Source: a virus
Length of the DNA stretch: 36,417 nt
Direction: 5' to 3' (one strand)
IMG/VR virus record: IMGVR_UViG_3300026518_000030
Location: 1 to 36,417 of that record
In this document: in pieces, positions 21,545 to 30,419 of the stretch
Layout: the number at the start of each line of letters is the position of its first letter
Position numbering within the stretch: the stretch's first letter is position 1
The notes under the pieces: model-generated
What the model was told of the DNA's origin: nothing
The model's database searches: none
Seen by the model: the letters and a program-made list of their open reading frames with translations, nothing else
Made by a program: the position numbers and the translations under genes

Positions 21545-23550
21545 TGGCGGTACTATACACACCACACTTTGTACAGTTTTTTGATGATGATGGAGAGCCT
21601 TTAGCGGGTGGCTTACTTTACTCGTATGCAGCAGGGACAACAACACCCAAGGCCACATACACAACAGCGGCGGGGGATGTAGAAAACTCTAACCCTGTAG
21701 TTTTAGATGCTTATGGTCGAGCGGTTATATTCATTAGTGGCGCGTATAAATTTGTGCTTCAGGATGCAGACGGGGTTACAATCGAAACAACCGATAATGT
21801 GACTGCCTTTAACGTGACTTCAGAAACAACAGAAGGGTTCTTTGAGAGCTTTTCGGGTGACAGTATAGAAACAGACTTCACGCTTTCTGAAAACTTGGGG
21901 AGTGATGAAAACGCCTTAATGATTTTCACTGAGTTAGAGGCAACAACCAACGGGACTTTTGCAAGCGATACTGGGTGGACAAAGGGGACGGGATGGACAA
22001 TTGGTTCTGGTGTTGCAACGGCAACAGGAGCGATTAGCACAGACCTTGAGCAAACGGCAGGAATAACACTAGTTGAAGGAAAAACATACTCTTGCACGTT
22101 TACAATAACAAGAAGTGCAGGTGATGTTACATTGTCCATTGGTGGGACTGACGGTACAGCTAGAGACGCGGACGGGACTTATACTGAGAATATTGTATGT
22201 GGTTCAACGCAAACTGTTAAATTTGCTGCAAACGGTTTTACTGGGACGGTAGATAATGTCTCTATTAAGGAAATTGGCGGCGCACAAATAGCAGCACCTA
22301 CTAAATATACAATTAGTGGGACTTCATTAATATTTAGCACCCCACCCGCTACTGGAAATAATAATATTTTAGTTTATGCTCCATATACATTGATTAACGC
22401 AGCGGGTGCGGCACAAATAGCGGCAGACGAAGCAGTAGCAGCACAGGCGGCGGCAGAAGCAGCGCAAACCGCGGCAGAATTAGCTGAAAGTAATATTGCT
22501 GGGCTGGAGGCGACTTCTACAACGTCACTAGCTATAGGAGCTGGAAGCAAGGCGTTTACGATAGAGGCTGATAAGGGATTTATCGCGGGGATGTGGATTT
22601 TAGCAACAAGCGATGCAGACCCCACCAATTACATGCATGGTTATGTGGCCTCTTATTCTTCAACTACACTTACAGTGACAGTGACCAATGTTGGTGGTTC
22701 TGGGACATTAGCAGATTGGACAATACGGCTATCAGGAACTCGTGGGGCACAGGGTGCAACAGGCACTGTGAGCGGGGCTACATATGCAACAGTTGCGAGT
22801 GATGATAAAGTATTATTTTTGGATACAGACGACAGTGACGGGTTGAAGTATGACACGCTTTCTAACGTACTATCAAACGCATCTGGAAGTCTTATTGATG
22901 TTCAAGTTTTCACATCTTCTGGCACATGGACAAAGCCGACAGGGTGCACCGCCGTTGAGGTTTGGGCTATTGGCGGCGGTGGTGGCGGCGGTGGCGCGGA
23001 CGATACGGGAGGTAACCCAGCAGCTGCTGGTGGCGGCGCTGGTGGAACAACTGCTTTTTCGTATATTAGTAGCGGACTAGGTTCAAGCGAAACTGTGACC
23101 ATCGGCGCGGGGGGCGCTGCTGGTAACACTACAGGCTCAGATGGTGGTGATGGCGGCGCGTCTTCTTTTGGCACTCATGCTTCTGCAAACGGTGGGCTTG
23201 GTGGCAAAGGCACTGGTTCAACATCTAGCGGTGGTAACGGTTATGCTGGTGGCGCTGGAGATCCAACAGGAACGGGCAATGCTGTTTATGAAGGGCAAGC
23301 AGGTACGGGTGGCGGTGCTTCCTATTATAACGTAACATTTGAAAGTGCTACGGGTGGTGTTGGTGGTTCTTCAACACATGGCGGCGGCGGTCGTGGTGGT
23401 TTAATGGGCAATGTAGCCGCAACAGCTACCGCACAAGACGGCGGAAACTATGGCGGCGGTGGCGGCGGTGGTGCCGTTCAAGGCACAACGTCTGGTCAGG
23501 CTGGCGGTGTTGGAGCTGGTGGTTTGGTAGTCGTAAAGGCTTACAGGTAA
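21544..23550 (+). CDS. Tail fibre with carbohydrate-binding-like and glycine-rich tip domains
   Basis: 668 residues. Residues 1-90: virion-anchoring domain (FDDDGEPLAGGLLYSYAAGTTTPKATYT and NPVVLDAYGRAVIFISGAYKF). About 130-245: beta-sandwich like a carbohydrate-binding module (FASDTGWTKGTGWTIGSGVATATG...DNVSIKEI). About 290-315: Ala-rich coiled coil. The last 190 residues are a glycine-rich domain (WAIGGGGGGGG, many GG repeats, ending GGLVVVKAYR), resembling the polyglycine-rich receptor-binding tips of some phage adhesins. It probably binds a host surface receptor. Confidence 0.85.
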   Translation: MAVLYTPHFVQFFDDDGEPLAGGLLYSYAAGTTTPKATYTTAAGDVENSNPVVLDAYGRAVIFISGAYKFVLQDADGVTIETTDNVTAFNVTSETTEGFFESFSGDSIETDFTLSENLGSDENALMIFTELEATTNGTFASDTGWTKGTGWTIGSGVATATGAISTDLEQTAGITLVEGKTYSCTFTITRSAGDVTLSIGGTDGTARDADGTYTENIVCGSTQTVKFAANGFTGTVDNVSIKEIGGAQIAAPTKYTISGTSLIFSTPPATGNNNILVYAPYTLINAAGAAQIAADEAVAAQAAAEAAQTAAELAESNIAGLEATSTTSLAIGAGSKAFTIEADKGFIAGMWILATSDADPTNYMHGYVASYSSTTLTVTVTNVGGSGTLADWTIRLSGTRGAQGATGTVSGATYATVASDDKVLFLDTDDSDGLKYDTLSNVLSNASGSLIDVQVFTSSGTWTKPTGCTAVEVWAIGGGGGGGGADDTGGNPAAAGGGAGGTTAFSYISSGLGSSETVTIGAGGAAGNTTGSDGGDGGASSFGTHASANGGLGGKGTGSTSSGGNGYAGGAGDPTGTGNAVYEGQAGTGGGASYYNVTFESATGGVGGSSTHGGGGRGGLMGNVAATATAQDGGNYGGGGGGGAVQGTTSGQAGGVGAGGLVVVKAYR

Positions 23551-23657
23551 TGGAGTTATTCGCCTACATATTCTTCCCATTAATGGTGATGCTAAAATGC
23601 GGTTGGCATAATAAGATTGCAGCCTACGGCGCGTGGGGTTTTGTATGGTTAGTTTAA
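23550..23657 (+). CDS. Small hydrophobic protein, 35 residues
   Basis: Starts MELFAYIFFPLMVMLKCGWHN; the first half is a short hydrophobic segment. It overlaps the fibre stop by one base (TAATG) and the next gene by 13 bases, the pattern of the whole operon. It may be a membrane accessory of the lysis cassette. Family unknown. Confidence 0.5.
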   Translation: MELFAYIFFPLMVMLKCGWHNKIAAYGAWGFVWLV

Positions 23658-23992
23658 TAATCGCAGCATATGCAATATCTGCAATACTTCATTTAATTGC
23701 GATAATAATAGGTGTTGCTTGCATATACGCTGGTGATGATATTTTTAAAAACTCAAAACCGTCTAATATATTTGTAAGTAGAACAGAACAAAAATACTGG
23801 ACTGTTTGTTTCGGTACTAGCGGTAATATATTCCTTTTATATTGCTTGGTCGTTTACACAATTAACTATGATGATATGGGAGTAGGCTCTTTAGACATAC
23901 CTTTTACAGTAGGTCATATATTGTGTGTGATACCTGCTATTATATGGCACTCTATAACATATCGAGATATTAAAAGCGGGGTGTTAAAATGA
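23645..23992 (+). CDS. Membrane protein of the lysis region
   Basis: 115 residues from the ATG at 23645. Three hydrophobic stretches: residues 2-28 (SLIIAAYAISAILHLIAIIIGVACIYA), about 60-72 (IFLLYCLVVYTI) and about 85-102 (FTVGHILCVIPAIIW). GTGGGG upstream serves as ribosome site. It overlaps the next gene by four bases (ATGA). The position suggests a holin, antiholin or membrane accessory; no family signature is recognised. Confidence 0.6.
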   Translation: MVSLIIAAYAISAILHLIAIIIGVACIYAGDDIFKNSKPSNIFVSRTEQKYWTVCFGTSGNIFLLYCLVVYTINYDDMGVGSLDIPFTVGHILCVIPAIIWHSITYRDIKSGVLK

Positions 23993-24309
23993 TGCAGCGC
24001 ATAATTGAGCAAATAGAGTTATTGTTTTTTATCATAAGCTGGGTTGTTGTCATGACGTTTGTTAAATTCGTGGCCGACCCTAAATCAAGAGGATGGAGAA
24101 GTTTTCTTTATGCTGTGACTATCAGTGTACCTTTTAGTGTGTTGATAGGCGGCGTTGCACTTGAGAATGGATTTACTGAGATGAACTCAATAGCTATAGC
24201 TGTGGTGTTCTCGTTTTTGTCTGATAGGGTTATTATATGGCTTACTAATGTGGACATTTATAATGCGCTCAATGATGTGCTAGAGAGAATAAAGGATAAA
24301 TTTCTATGA
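23989..24309 (+). CDS. Probable holin, three membrane segments
   Basis: 106 residues with three likely transmembrane helices (about 10-30, 40-58 and 66-86) and a charged C-terminal tail (DVLERIKDKFL). Holins gather in the inner membrane and open holes that release the endolysin. It lies directly before the amidase and overlaps it by four bases, the standard holin-endolysin order. The class is judged from topology and context only. Confidence 0.65.
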   Translation: MMQRIIEQIELLFFIISWVVVMTFVKFVADPKSRGWRSFLYAVTISVPFSVLIGGVALENGFTEMNSIAIAVVFSFLSDRVIIWLTNVDIYNALNDVLERIKDKFL

Positions 24310-24776
24310 GAGATATAAATAAAGTTTTTATTCATTGCTCAGATAGTGACTATTCGCATCATGATAATATAGAGACAATTAGAAAATGGCACGTAGAAGA
24401 GCGTGGTTGGTCTGATGTCGGTTATCATTACTTCATACGCAATGACGGTACTATTGAAAACGGTAGGCCGATTGATAAAATACCAGCAGCACAATCAGGG
24501 CATAATACAGGCTCTATAGCCATATGTTTAAGTGGTAAGGATGTTTTTACTGAAAAGCAATTCACAGCACTTAGGGAGCTTTGTAGGCAGTTAAACAACA
24601 AATATAAAGTTACTTTCCATGGGCATTGTGAGGTTTCTAGTAAGACATGCCCTAACTTTGAATATCGCTCAGTCCTTAACTTAGACTTAGACGGCAATAT
24701 GCCTATTGTTATGTTTAAGGTTGAAGGTGAGTTGTCATTTTGGCAAAAGCTTTTAAAATGGCTAAATCTATGTTAG
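24306..24776 (+). CDS. Endolysin: N-acetylmuramoyl-L-alanine amidase, T7-lysozyme-like
   Basis: 156 residues, close to T7 lysozyme (151). Amidase_2 fold with zinc ligands H10 (FIHCSDS), H107 (TFHGHCEV) and C115 (KTCPNF); K113 and a Tyr in GYHYFI (40 or 42) match the catalytic pair of the T7 enzyme. It cuts the amide bond between muramic acid and the stem peptide. No signal peptide, so export needs a holin. The C-terminal WQKLLKWLNLC is amphipathic and may bind the membrane. T7-type relatives can also inhibit RNA polymerase; not testable here. Confidence 0.9.
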   Translation: MRDINKVFIHCSDSDYSHHDNIETIRKWHVEERGWSDVGYHYFIRNDGTIENGRPIDKIPAAQSGHNTGSIAICLSGKDVFTEKQFTALRELCRQLNNKYKVTFHGHCEVSSKTCPNFEYRSVLNLDLDGNMPIVMFKVEGELSFWQKLLKWLNLC

Positions 24777-24798
24777 AATTCGCAAAAAGGAGAAAACT

Positions 24799-24996
24799 AT
24801 GGAATCCCTATTTACATTTATTACAGATGGCACTTTTGCAGATTGGCTAGCAGCTATCACTGGTGTTGTTACAGCAGCAACAGCAATAACAGCCCTTACA
24901 CCTACCAAAACGGACAATAAGATAGTGAGCGCCTTGCTTAAGGTTCTCAACATTCTCGCTGGTAACGTTCTGCATAACAAGAATGCAGATGATTGA
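24799..24996 (+). CDS. Small membrane protein, holin-like
   Basis: 65 residues with a hydrophobic centre (WLAAITGVVTAATAITALTP, residues 16-35) and a second weakly hydrophobic helix (IVSALLKVLNILAGNVL). Similar short proteins next to endolysins in phages of Gram-negative bacteria are annotated as holin-like. AAAAGGAG precedes the ATG. A terminator hairpin starts seven bases after its stop. With the gene at 23989 there would be two holin candidates, perhaps holin and antiholin. Confidence 0.6.
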   Translation: MESLFTFITDGTFADWLAAITGVVTAATAITALTPTKTDNKIVSALLKVLNILAGNVLHNKNADD

Positions 24997-25177
24997 GAAA
25001 CTAGCCGCTTTCATAGCGGCTTTTTTTGCGCTGTTTAAGTTAGGTCAAGCGACTAGCGATAACAAGAAACTAGAGGAGCAACTCAAGGGTAATGAGGAAG
25101 TCAATAAGATACACAACCGTATTGATACTGACAGCGCTTACCGTGATAGGATTAGGGAGTTGTTCAGGGGTAAATGA
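24983..25177 (+). CDS. Rz-like inner-membrane spanin
   Basis: 64 residues; ATG 24983 or 24989. An N-terminal transmembrane helix (about residues 6-20, LAAFIAAFFALFKL) is followed by a charged coiled coil (SDNKKLEEQLKGNEEVNKIHNRI), the layout of an i-spanin. The o-spanin gene lies in another frame overlapping its 3' half, as with Rz/Rz1. It is short for the class. The codons for its membrane helix form a strong terminator-like hairpin (25003-25027). Confidence 0.72.
   Translation: MQMIEKLAAFIAAFFALFKLGQATSDNKKLEEQLKGNEEVNKIHNRIDTDSAYRDRIRELFRGK
25003..25027 (+). terminator. Terminator-like hairpin inside the spanin gene
   Basis: AGCCGCT (25003-25009), loop TTCAT, AGCGGCT (25015-25021), then T7 ending at 25027: a seven-pair perfect stem with a U run. 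It starts seven bases after the holin-like gene's stop and lies within the transmembrane codons of the spanin. Confidence 0.7.
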
Positions 25178-25283
25178 TTATTGTTCGACTTATCTTGTTG
25201 TTCCTACTTTGGAAAGCGGTACTGAAACGCAAAAAACGAACGTAGACAAGAATAACGCAGTTTATCATGAGAGGTGTGGATGA
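25092..25283 (+). CDS. Rz1-like outer-membrane lipoprotein spanin
   Basis: 63 residues, encoded mostly in a different frame inside and beyond the i-spanin gene. A basic N-terminus (MRKSIRYTT), hydrophobic core and lipobox LGSC (cysteine 24) give a classic type II signal peptide; the mature lipoprotein is about 40 residues. It would span the periplasm with the i-spanin to fuse the membranes at the end of lysis. It lacks the proline richness of lambda Rz1. It overlaps the next gene by four bases (ATGA). Confidence 0.8.
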   Translation: MRKSIRYTTVLILTALTVIGLGSCSGVNDYCSTYLVVPTLESGTETQKTNVDKNNAVYHERCG

Positions 25284-26053
25284 GCAGTCCGAAAATACTC
25301 TATTATGACGTAGAAATAGGACGAGCCACATTTGAGTTTAAGGCTTACGATAGAAAGCTGCACACTAAATACCTTCCCTCACATTCAATAAAGCACCCTA
25401 AATGGATGATATGCGCTGCATGGAAGTGGTTGCATGAACATCATACTACTGGTGTATCTGTGCTTAATGATGCGAAACGCTTTGCAGATAATTATATGGA
25501 TGATTACTTTGTGGTTAAAACTCTAAGAGATGAGATAGAAAAAGCCGACATAATCATAGTCCACAATGCTAATAACTTTGACTGGAAAGAGCTTAAGGCA
25601 AAGATAATATATCACAGGCTACCACCATTAAAAGAACCAGTTATGATAGATACGTTAAAGGCTGCGCGTGAAAGTCGCTTTATGGCTAATGATATGCGTT
25701 ATCTATGTGAGTATCTGGATGCTGATATTAAGAAGGGCAGAGCTGCCGATACAGAAGCGCTTGATAATGGATGCCCTATCGCAATTAAAGAAGAAACGCG
25801 ATATTGCATGAAAGATGTAAGGGCAGGAATAGAGCTTTATAAAATACTAAGACCATACATGAAGAACCACCCTAATACAGCTCTTATGAAAGATGGTGTG
25901 CATCATGATGAATGTAAATATTGCTCAAGCTCTAATTTGATAAAGCGCGGTTACAGATACATGAATGCTGGAAAGTATCAATCCTACCACTGTAAAGATT
26001 GCGGTGGTTGGATGCAGGGTAAAAAGAATTTAAAGCATGTTAATTTAAGGTAA
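25280..26053 (+). CDS. DEDD-type 3'-5' exonuclease-like protein with C-terminal zinc ribbon
   Basis: 257 residues; the ATG at 25280 follows GAGGTG. RNase H-like exonuclease motifs: ILYYDVEIG (D and E of Exo I), IIIVHNANNFDWKEL (Exo II, FD) and YCMKDVRAG (Exo III, Y and D). The C-terminus holds CKYCSSSNLIKRGYRY and YHCKDCGG, a four-cysteine zinc ribbon. It probably degrades single-stranded DNA or RNA ends. The location between spanins and tail fibre is odd for a nuclease; the polymerase at 32459 has its own exonuclease domain. Overlaps the o-spanin by four bases. Confidence 0.8.
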   Translation: MSSPKILYYDVEIGRATFEFKAYDRKLHTKYLPSHSIKHPKWMICAAWKWLHEHHTTGVSVLNDAKRFADNYMDDYFVVKTLRDEIEKADIIIVHNANNFDWKELKAKIIYHRLPPLKEPVMIDTLKAARESRFMANDMRYLCEYLDADIKKGRAADTEALDNGCPIAIKEETRYCMKDVRAGIELYKILRPYMKNHPNTALMKDGVHHDECKYCSSSNLIKRGYRYMNAGKYQSYHCKDCGGWMQGKKNLKHVNLR

Positions 26054-26070
26054 AGTGTGGTAGGTTTTAT

Positions 26071-26250
26071 ATGTGGTATGCAGTCTTATTTATAGTCATA
26101 TCGGGACAGCCAAGATTAATTTTAGAAGATACGCCGTACAGACAATTAAGTGATTGCAACACCGCCACTAATGAATTAGTAGAATTATATAGCAGTCATG
26201 TGGATTTCATGGCTGTTAAATGCGTGAATATAGACGGTGAGAACATATGA
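26071..26250 (+). CDS. Small secreted or membrane-anchored protein
   Basis: 59 residues starting MWYAVLFIVISGQPRL: a short hydrophobic N-terminus that could be a weak signal or anchor, then a polar part with two cysteines (SDCNTATNELVEL and VKCVNIDG) that could form a disulphide in the periplasm. It overlaps the tail-fibre start by four bases (ATGA). Small proteins of this type are frequent in phages; the role is unknown. Confidence 0.6.
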   Translation: MWYAVLFIVISGQPRLILEDTPYRQLSDCNTATNELVELYSSHVDFMAVKCVNIDGENI

Positions 26251-29200
26251 GTTTAGGGTTTGGTTTAGGGTTTAGTAAGCAAAAGGGTTTAGCGCCTGTA
26301 TTTTCAGCAAATGAAAAATCAACACCTAATGCTTCGTTATATAGCGGTGACGAGGGTATAGTTGTTGTAGATAGCACAGCGACAACGCCGTATACACGTA
26401 CTAACTTTGAAACTGTATTTTCGTTCTATAGCAACAACAATAACCGCTTTGAGCTTTTCCATCGTGACGCAGAGACTTTTCAAATCATCGTCACAGTAGG
26501 TGGAGTATCACAGACTGCTGAGATTATAAACACGATAGCTGGTGTGTTCTTGCCGTATCGTCAAAGATTTGTCATACGTTGGAAAGATGGCTCACTGCAA
26601 ATATACATGAACGGCGAAGAAATATATTATGTTGAAAGCGGCCTAAGTTTCCCTGACACTGTATCTAACATTTATTTAGCGCAGCGTGTAGCTGATTTGC
26701 AAGGCGATATAAACTATATTGCTTTATATAATAAAGGCTCAACAGAGAACTTTGCGCGCAACTTAAGCAAGAACTCAACCGGCATTATAACTTCACTTAC
26801 GCATGACGCAACTAGGCGCGGTGTTATATTCGCAGGGCAATCAAATTCAGTTGGTGTTGCGTCAACTGGCTCTCACACTTACAACAACACTAATAAGCTG
26901 CTTACAAATTCTGGTGACTATGAAGATTATTCAGACCCAGCCGATGATGATACAGATACTTTGATTGGTAACTCAGTGTTATCAGATACGGCTGCGCTTG
27001 GATACCAAGGGCTTGTGGTTGACGCTCTTAAAACTGCAAATAGTGATTATGAGTGGTTTGCTGTAACAGGCGCGAAGGGCAATACAGAGATTGCTGATTG
27101 GATACCATACACAACATCATTTACGGTAGCTGACAGGGTTATAGCCGACACTTTCCACGCTTTAGTCAATCGCGCTCTAATGGCAAAGCAAGCAGGTAGT
27201 TTAAACTATACTGTATGGCACCAAGGAGAGAGCGATGCCATTGCTGGTACGTCTAAAGCTGATTATAAAGCGGCTGTGCTTGAGATGCTAACCGAATACA
27301 GGAAAGTAGTAGGAGCGCATCCTATTATACTTGTATCGCTCCATAAGTGGGTTGATACACTTAATTCTACTCACGGAGCAACTCAAGCGGAATGGGCAGC
27401 TATTCAAACAGCGCAAAGTGAGCTTGCAACAGAAAACTCATGGATAACACTAGTAGATATTTCAGACATAGAAGCCACTCAAGATGATGGTTTACACTTG
27501 GCGCAAGCAGAGCAAGTGATAGTGGCAGAGCGTATCAATGCGGCTATTAAGCAAGACTTAACTGCTAACCCTGCATTCTATCGATCATTCACTAGCCAAA
27601 CATCGACTATTGACATTACTTCAACTCGGACAACTACAGCACCTTATATTGATGAGGACGGTGAGTGGAATTTAGCAGCTGCTAATGAGCCTATATTCAT
27701 GCGTGCCTTTAAATCAGGTGAGCTTGTGGGGCTTATGTCACAGGTTGACCGTACAAACAAGGTTGAATATGCACGCCCTAGCGCTGATACAGTAACAGAC
27801 CACTTCGACACTGGCAGCGGTTCAGTAAGCGTTGTGACAGACGCAACAGCGCCTATTAAATCAACATTTACGAATAATGACCAAGTTTGGCAGGTTGCAG
27901 CGAGTGGCAGCGATGTGACGCTAGAATGGGCTGGTGCAGTAGGTAACACCAATAAGCATAATATGCAGCTTATGTATGTTATAACGGCTGGTAGTGATGA
28001 TTTATCTTGTACGCTATCTATCGGCGGTGAGGGCGAGCTAGTCCTGAATGCGCGTGTATGGGCTTGGGGTTCAAAAGTCGGCATAACACCAGCATCAAGC
28101 ACTGACAAGATGCGCCTAGTTGTGCCAGACGGTGCAACAATTAATTTCTTTTTTGCTGATATGCAAGAGGACAACCCAAGCGGTACAAAATACTTACCAC
28201 ACCTTACGATGCCTATTGATACAGCAGGAGCAGCAGCAGCGCGTGGTGATGAAATTGTATCTATTGGTGGTTTTGGTACGATGGGCAGCCAAGGTTCATT
28301 TTACGCACGTGCTACGCTTTGGGGTGGTGAGACAGGGCAAGATGGTTTTGCTTTATCTGACAGCAGCGGTGTGACAAGCAATGTCATATCGAAGCGTATG
28401 GTTGATAATGGCGATGAGAAGTTTTACTTCACGGCGGGCGGTGTAGATGAAGCCATTGTTAATTATGGCGTGCGTGAAAGAACGCCAAGACATAACGCCT
28501 TTGTGTGCGCGTGGGATAGCTCAAACGTGTTTGCTTATGAGCAAGGCGCGGAAGTTTTAAATGAGACTGTGACAGCATCACCAACAGGGCTTGATCGGTT
28601 CTATTTGCGCGACACTCAAAACTCATCGTTGCGCTCTACATTAATCTTGCATGATTTGCAGATTTTCAACAGCAAGCTTTCAGCGGCGAATGCACAAGAA
28701 GTATCTATTGGCAAGCGCTTGAATGTGTTCTTAGTTGGTTCGCAATCAAACATTAATAAAATCATGCTTTACCCTAACACTAATATTGTTTTCAGAGGTG
28801 ATGGTGAGGTTGAAATGCTTAATGAAGCATTTAAGTACATACCTGACTTGATGATTGAAAGCTTGTTTGAGCCTAATACACAAAGTGCTGCTGCGATGCT
28901 TAAACGTAACGCACAAACAGCGGAAGATGCTGCGTCTAAAGACACATACCTTTATGATGAGGACACAGGAACACTTGGCAATGTTTGGGATATTGCAATT
29001 AATGACCACTTAGCGGTATGTGGTGTGACATCGACAAATGTTAAGGCGATTGGCTGGGATCAATGGCAGTTTGATTTATCAGCAGATCAAAGCGACCCTA
29101 CAACTATTCCTATTGATTTGTGGAAAGAAGGCACAAAATTTGTGTTTGCTTACCTACGCTCACTATTCCCTAACGCAACAATATACAATCAGTTGCCAGC

Positions 29201-30419
29201 GGGTAGACAGTCAACAGACGAAGCAAGTGTAAACGCATTTAGAACGGCACAGCTTGAAATAGCAGACGAACTCGCATACGTGCTTAACTTCTCATCACCT
29301 GCCGACTTTAGCTATCAGGACGTGGCGCATTATCAAGACGCTGATTATATCACAATCGGGCTACGTTGGTTGCGCTACTACATGAAAGCAAACAGCATCA
29401 TTGACTTACACGGCGTTTATGGTGCGACAATCACAGGCGCAAGCGGTATAATTGGCAATACATATATCGATGTTGATATTACTCACGATGCTGGTACAGA
29501 CTTTACGCCTACAAGCTCAATTCAAGGTTTTGGAATTTATAAGGATGGCGAAGTGATAACGCTTTCTAGTCAAGACCGACAAGACGCTGACACAATTCGA
29601 TTGACGCTTGGTGAAGCGGTTGAAGATGCGAGTTATGAGCTGTTCTATTTGTTGGGGAACAATTACACTTGGTATGACAGCACAGTGCGCGACAATTCAG
29701 GCTACGCAATGCCTTTGAACTTTGTTACTAATTTTGACGTAACTGTTAGTGACTTCTTTGGGGCACTAGACAATCAAGCGGCTTATATGGATGCAGCCGA
29801 TAGCTCAAAGACATACTCGAGTGGTTCAAATGTGAGTGACATCGACACTGTAAGCGGAACTGTATCAGGCTTTAATATATCAGGTACAGAACCAGTGTTT
29901 TCCACTGACCATCTTGTATTAGATACAGATACAATACTTGATTATGACACAGACTATGGCGCGACTGGCAATCAAACGATTGTATTTGCGATTGAAACAC
30001 CGCCAACACTTCCGTCATTTGGTTCATTCATCACGTTCACTAATACCGTTGGAACTGTAACAGCGAACGCTCAATTGTACCTACGTTCAAATGGTAACTT
30101 AGTGTACTCACAGAATGAAGCAGCATCAAACCAGACAATCACAACAGGAATCGGAGCAAGTGAAAAGCTTATAATTATGCTGGACTTCGTTTCAACATCT
30201 AGCGTTGACGTATATGTGAACGGACATAACACAGCTACAATCAACTTTGATCCTCATGATACATATTCAAGCAAGGTGCGCGTGAAGGTTGGTGCATCGC
30301 AAATTGATAACGGCATAGGTAAGCTTTACGGCTACCTACATACACTTGATAGCTTAACTCCTACGGAACGTGAGGGCGCGTTTGATGCTATGAATGGTCG
30401 TTATGGTTTTGGCCTTTAG
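26247..30419 (+). CDS. Giant tail fibre/spike with two esterase-like domains and LamG-like modules
   Basis: 1390 residues. Order: short virion-binding start (MSLGFGLGF); LamG-like domain (about 30-175); SASA-type carbohydrate esterase (about 190-440) with AGQSN (S199), HQGESD (325-330) and DDGLHL (D414, H417); beta linker; second LamG-like domain (about 660-820); a second SGNH-type domain (about 825-1060) with VGSQSN (S832 or S834), GWDQW (936) and DVAHY (D1025, H1028); final LamG-like domain (about 1190-1390). It probably deacetylates and binds surface polysaccharide during adsorption. The first esterase is well supported; the second is degenerate in block III. Confidence 0.87.
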   Translation: MSLGFGLGFSKQKGLAPVFSANEKSTPNASLYSGDEGIVVVDSTATTPYTRTNFETVFSFYSNNNNRFELFHRDAETFQIIVTVGGVSQTAEIINTIAGVFLPYRQRFVIRWKDGSLQIYMNGEEIYYVESGLSFPDTVSNIYLAQRVADLQGDINYIALYNKGSTENFARNLSKNSTGIITSLTHDATRRGVIFAGQSNSVGVASTGSHTYNNTNKLLTNSGDYEDYSDPADDDTDTLIGNSVLSDTAALGYQGLVVDALKTANSDYEWFAVTGAKGNTEIADWIPYTTSFTVADRVIADTFHALVNRALMAKQAGSLNYTVWHQGESDAIAGTSKADYKAAVLEMLTEYRKVVGAHPIILVSLHKWVDTLNSTHGATQAEWAAIQTAQSELATENSWITLVDISDIEATQDDGLHLAQAEQVIVAERINAAIKQDLTANPAFYRSFTSQTSTIDITSTRTTTAPYIDEDGEWNLAAANEPIFMRAFKSGELVGLMSQVDRTNKVEYARPSADTVTDHFDTGSGSVSVVTDATAPIKSTFTNNDQVWQVAASGSDVTLEWAGAVGNTNKHNMQLMYVITAGSDDLSCTLSIGGEGELVLNARVWAWGSKVGITPASSTDKMRLVVPDGATINFFFADMQEDNPSGTKYLPHLTMPIDTAGAAAARGDEIVSIGGFGTMGSQGSFYARATLWGGETGQDGFALSDSSGVTSNVISKRMVDNGDEKFYFTAGGVDEAIVNYGVRERTPRHNAFVCAWDSSNVFAYEQGAEVLNETVTASPTGLDRFYLRDTQNSSLRSTLILHDLQIFNSKLSAANAQEVSIGKRLNVFLVGSQSNINKIMLYPNTNIVFRGDGEVEMLNEAFKYIPDLMIESLFEPNTQSAAAMLKRNAQTAEDAASKDTYLYDEDTGTLGNVWDIAINDHLAVCGVTSTNVKAIGWDQWQFDLSADQSDPTTIPIDLWKEGTKFVFAYLRSLFPNATIYNQLPAGRQSTDEASVNAFRTAQLEIADELAYVLNFSSPADFSYQDVAHYQDADYITIGLRWLRYYMKANSIIDLHGVYGATITGASGIIGNTYIDVDITHDAGTDFTPTSSIQGFGIYKDGEVITLSSQDRQDADTIRLTLGEAVEDASYELFYLLGNNYTWYDSTVRDNSGYAMPLNFVTNFDVTVSDFFGALDNQAAYMDAADSSKTYSSGSNVSDIDTVSGTVSGFNISGTEPVFSTDHLVLDTDTILDYDTDYGATGNQTIVFAIETPPTLPSFGSFITFTNTVGTVTANAQLYLRSNGNLVYSQNEAASNQTITTGIGASEKLIIMLDFVSTSSVDVYVNGHNTATINFDPHDTYSSKVRVKVGASQIDNGIGKLYGYLHTLDSLTPTEREGAFDAMNGRYGFGL

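Noticed and set aside
27644-28174. 176-codon open frame on the minus strand
   Set aside because: Antisense to the tail fibre; the composition (Ser/Leu/Pro-rich) is typical of a shadow frame, with no ribosome site.
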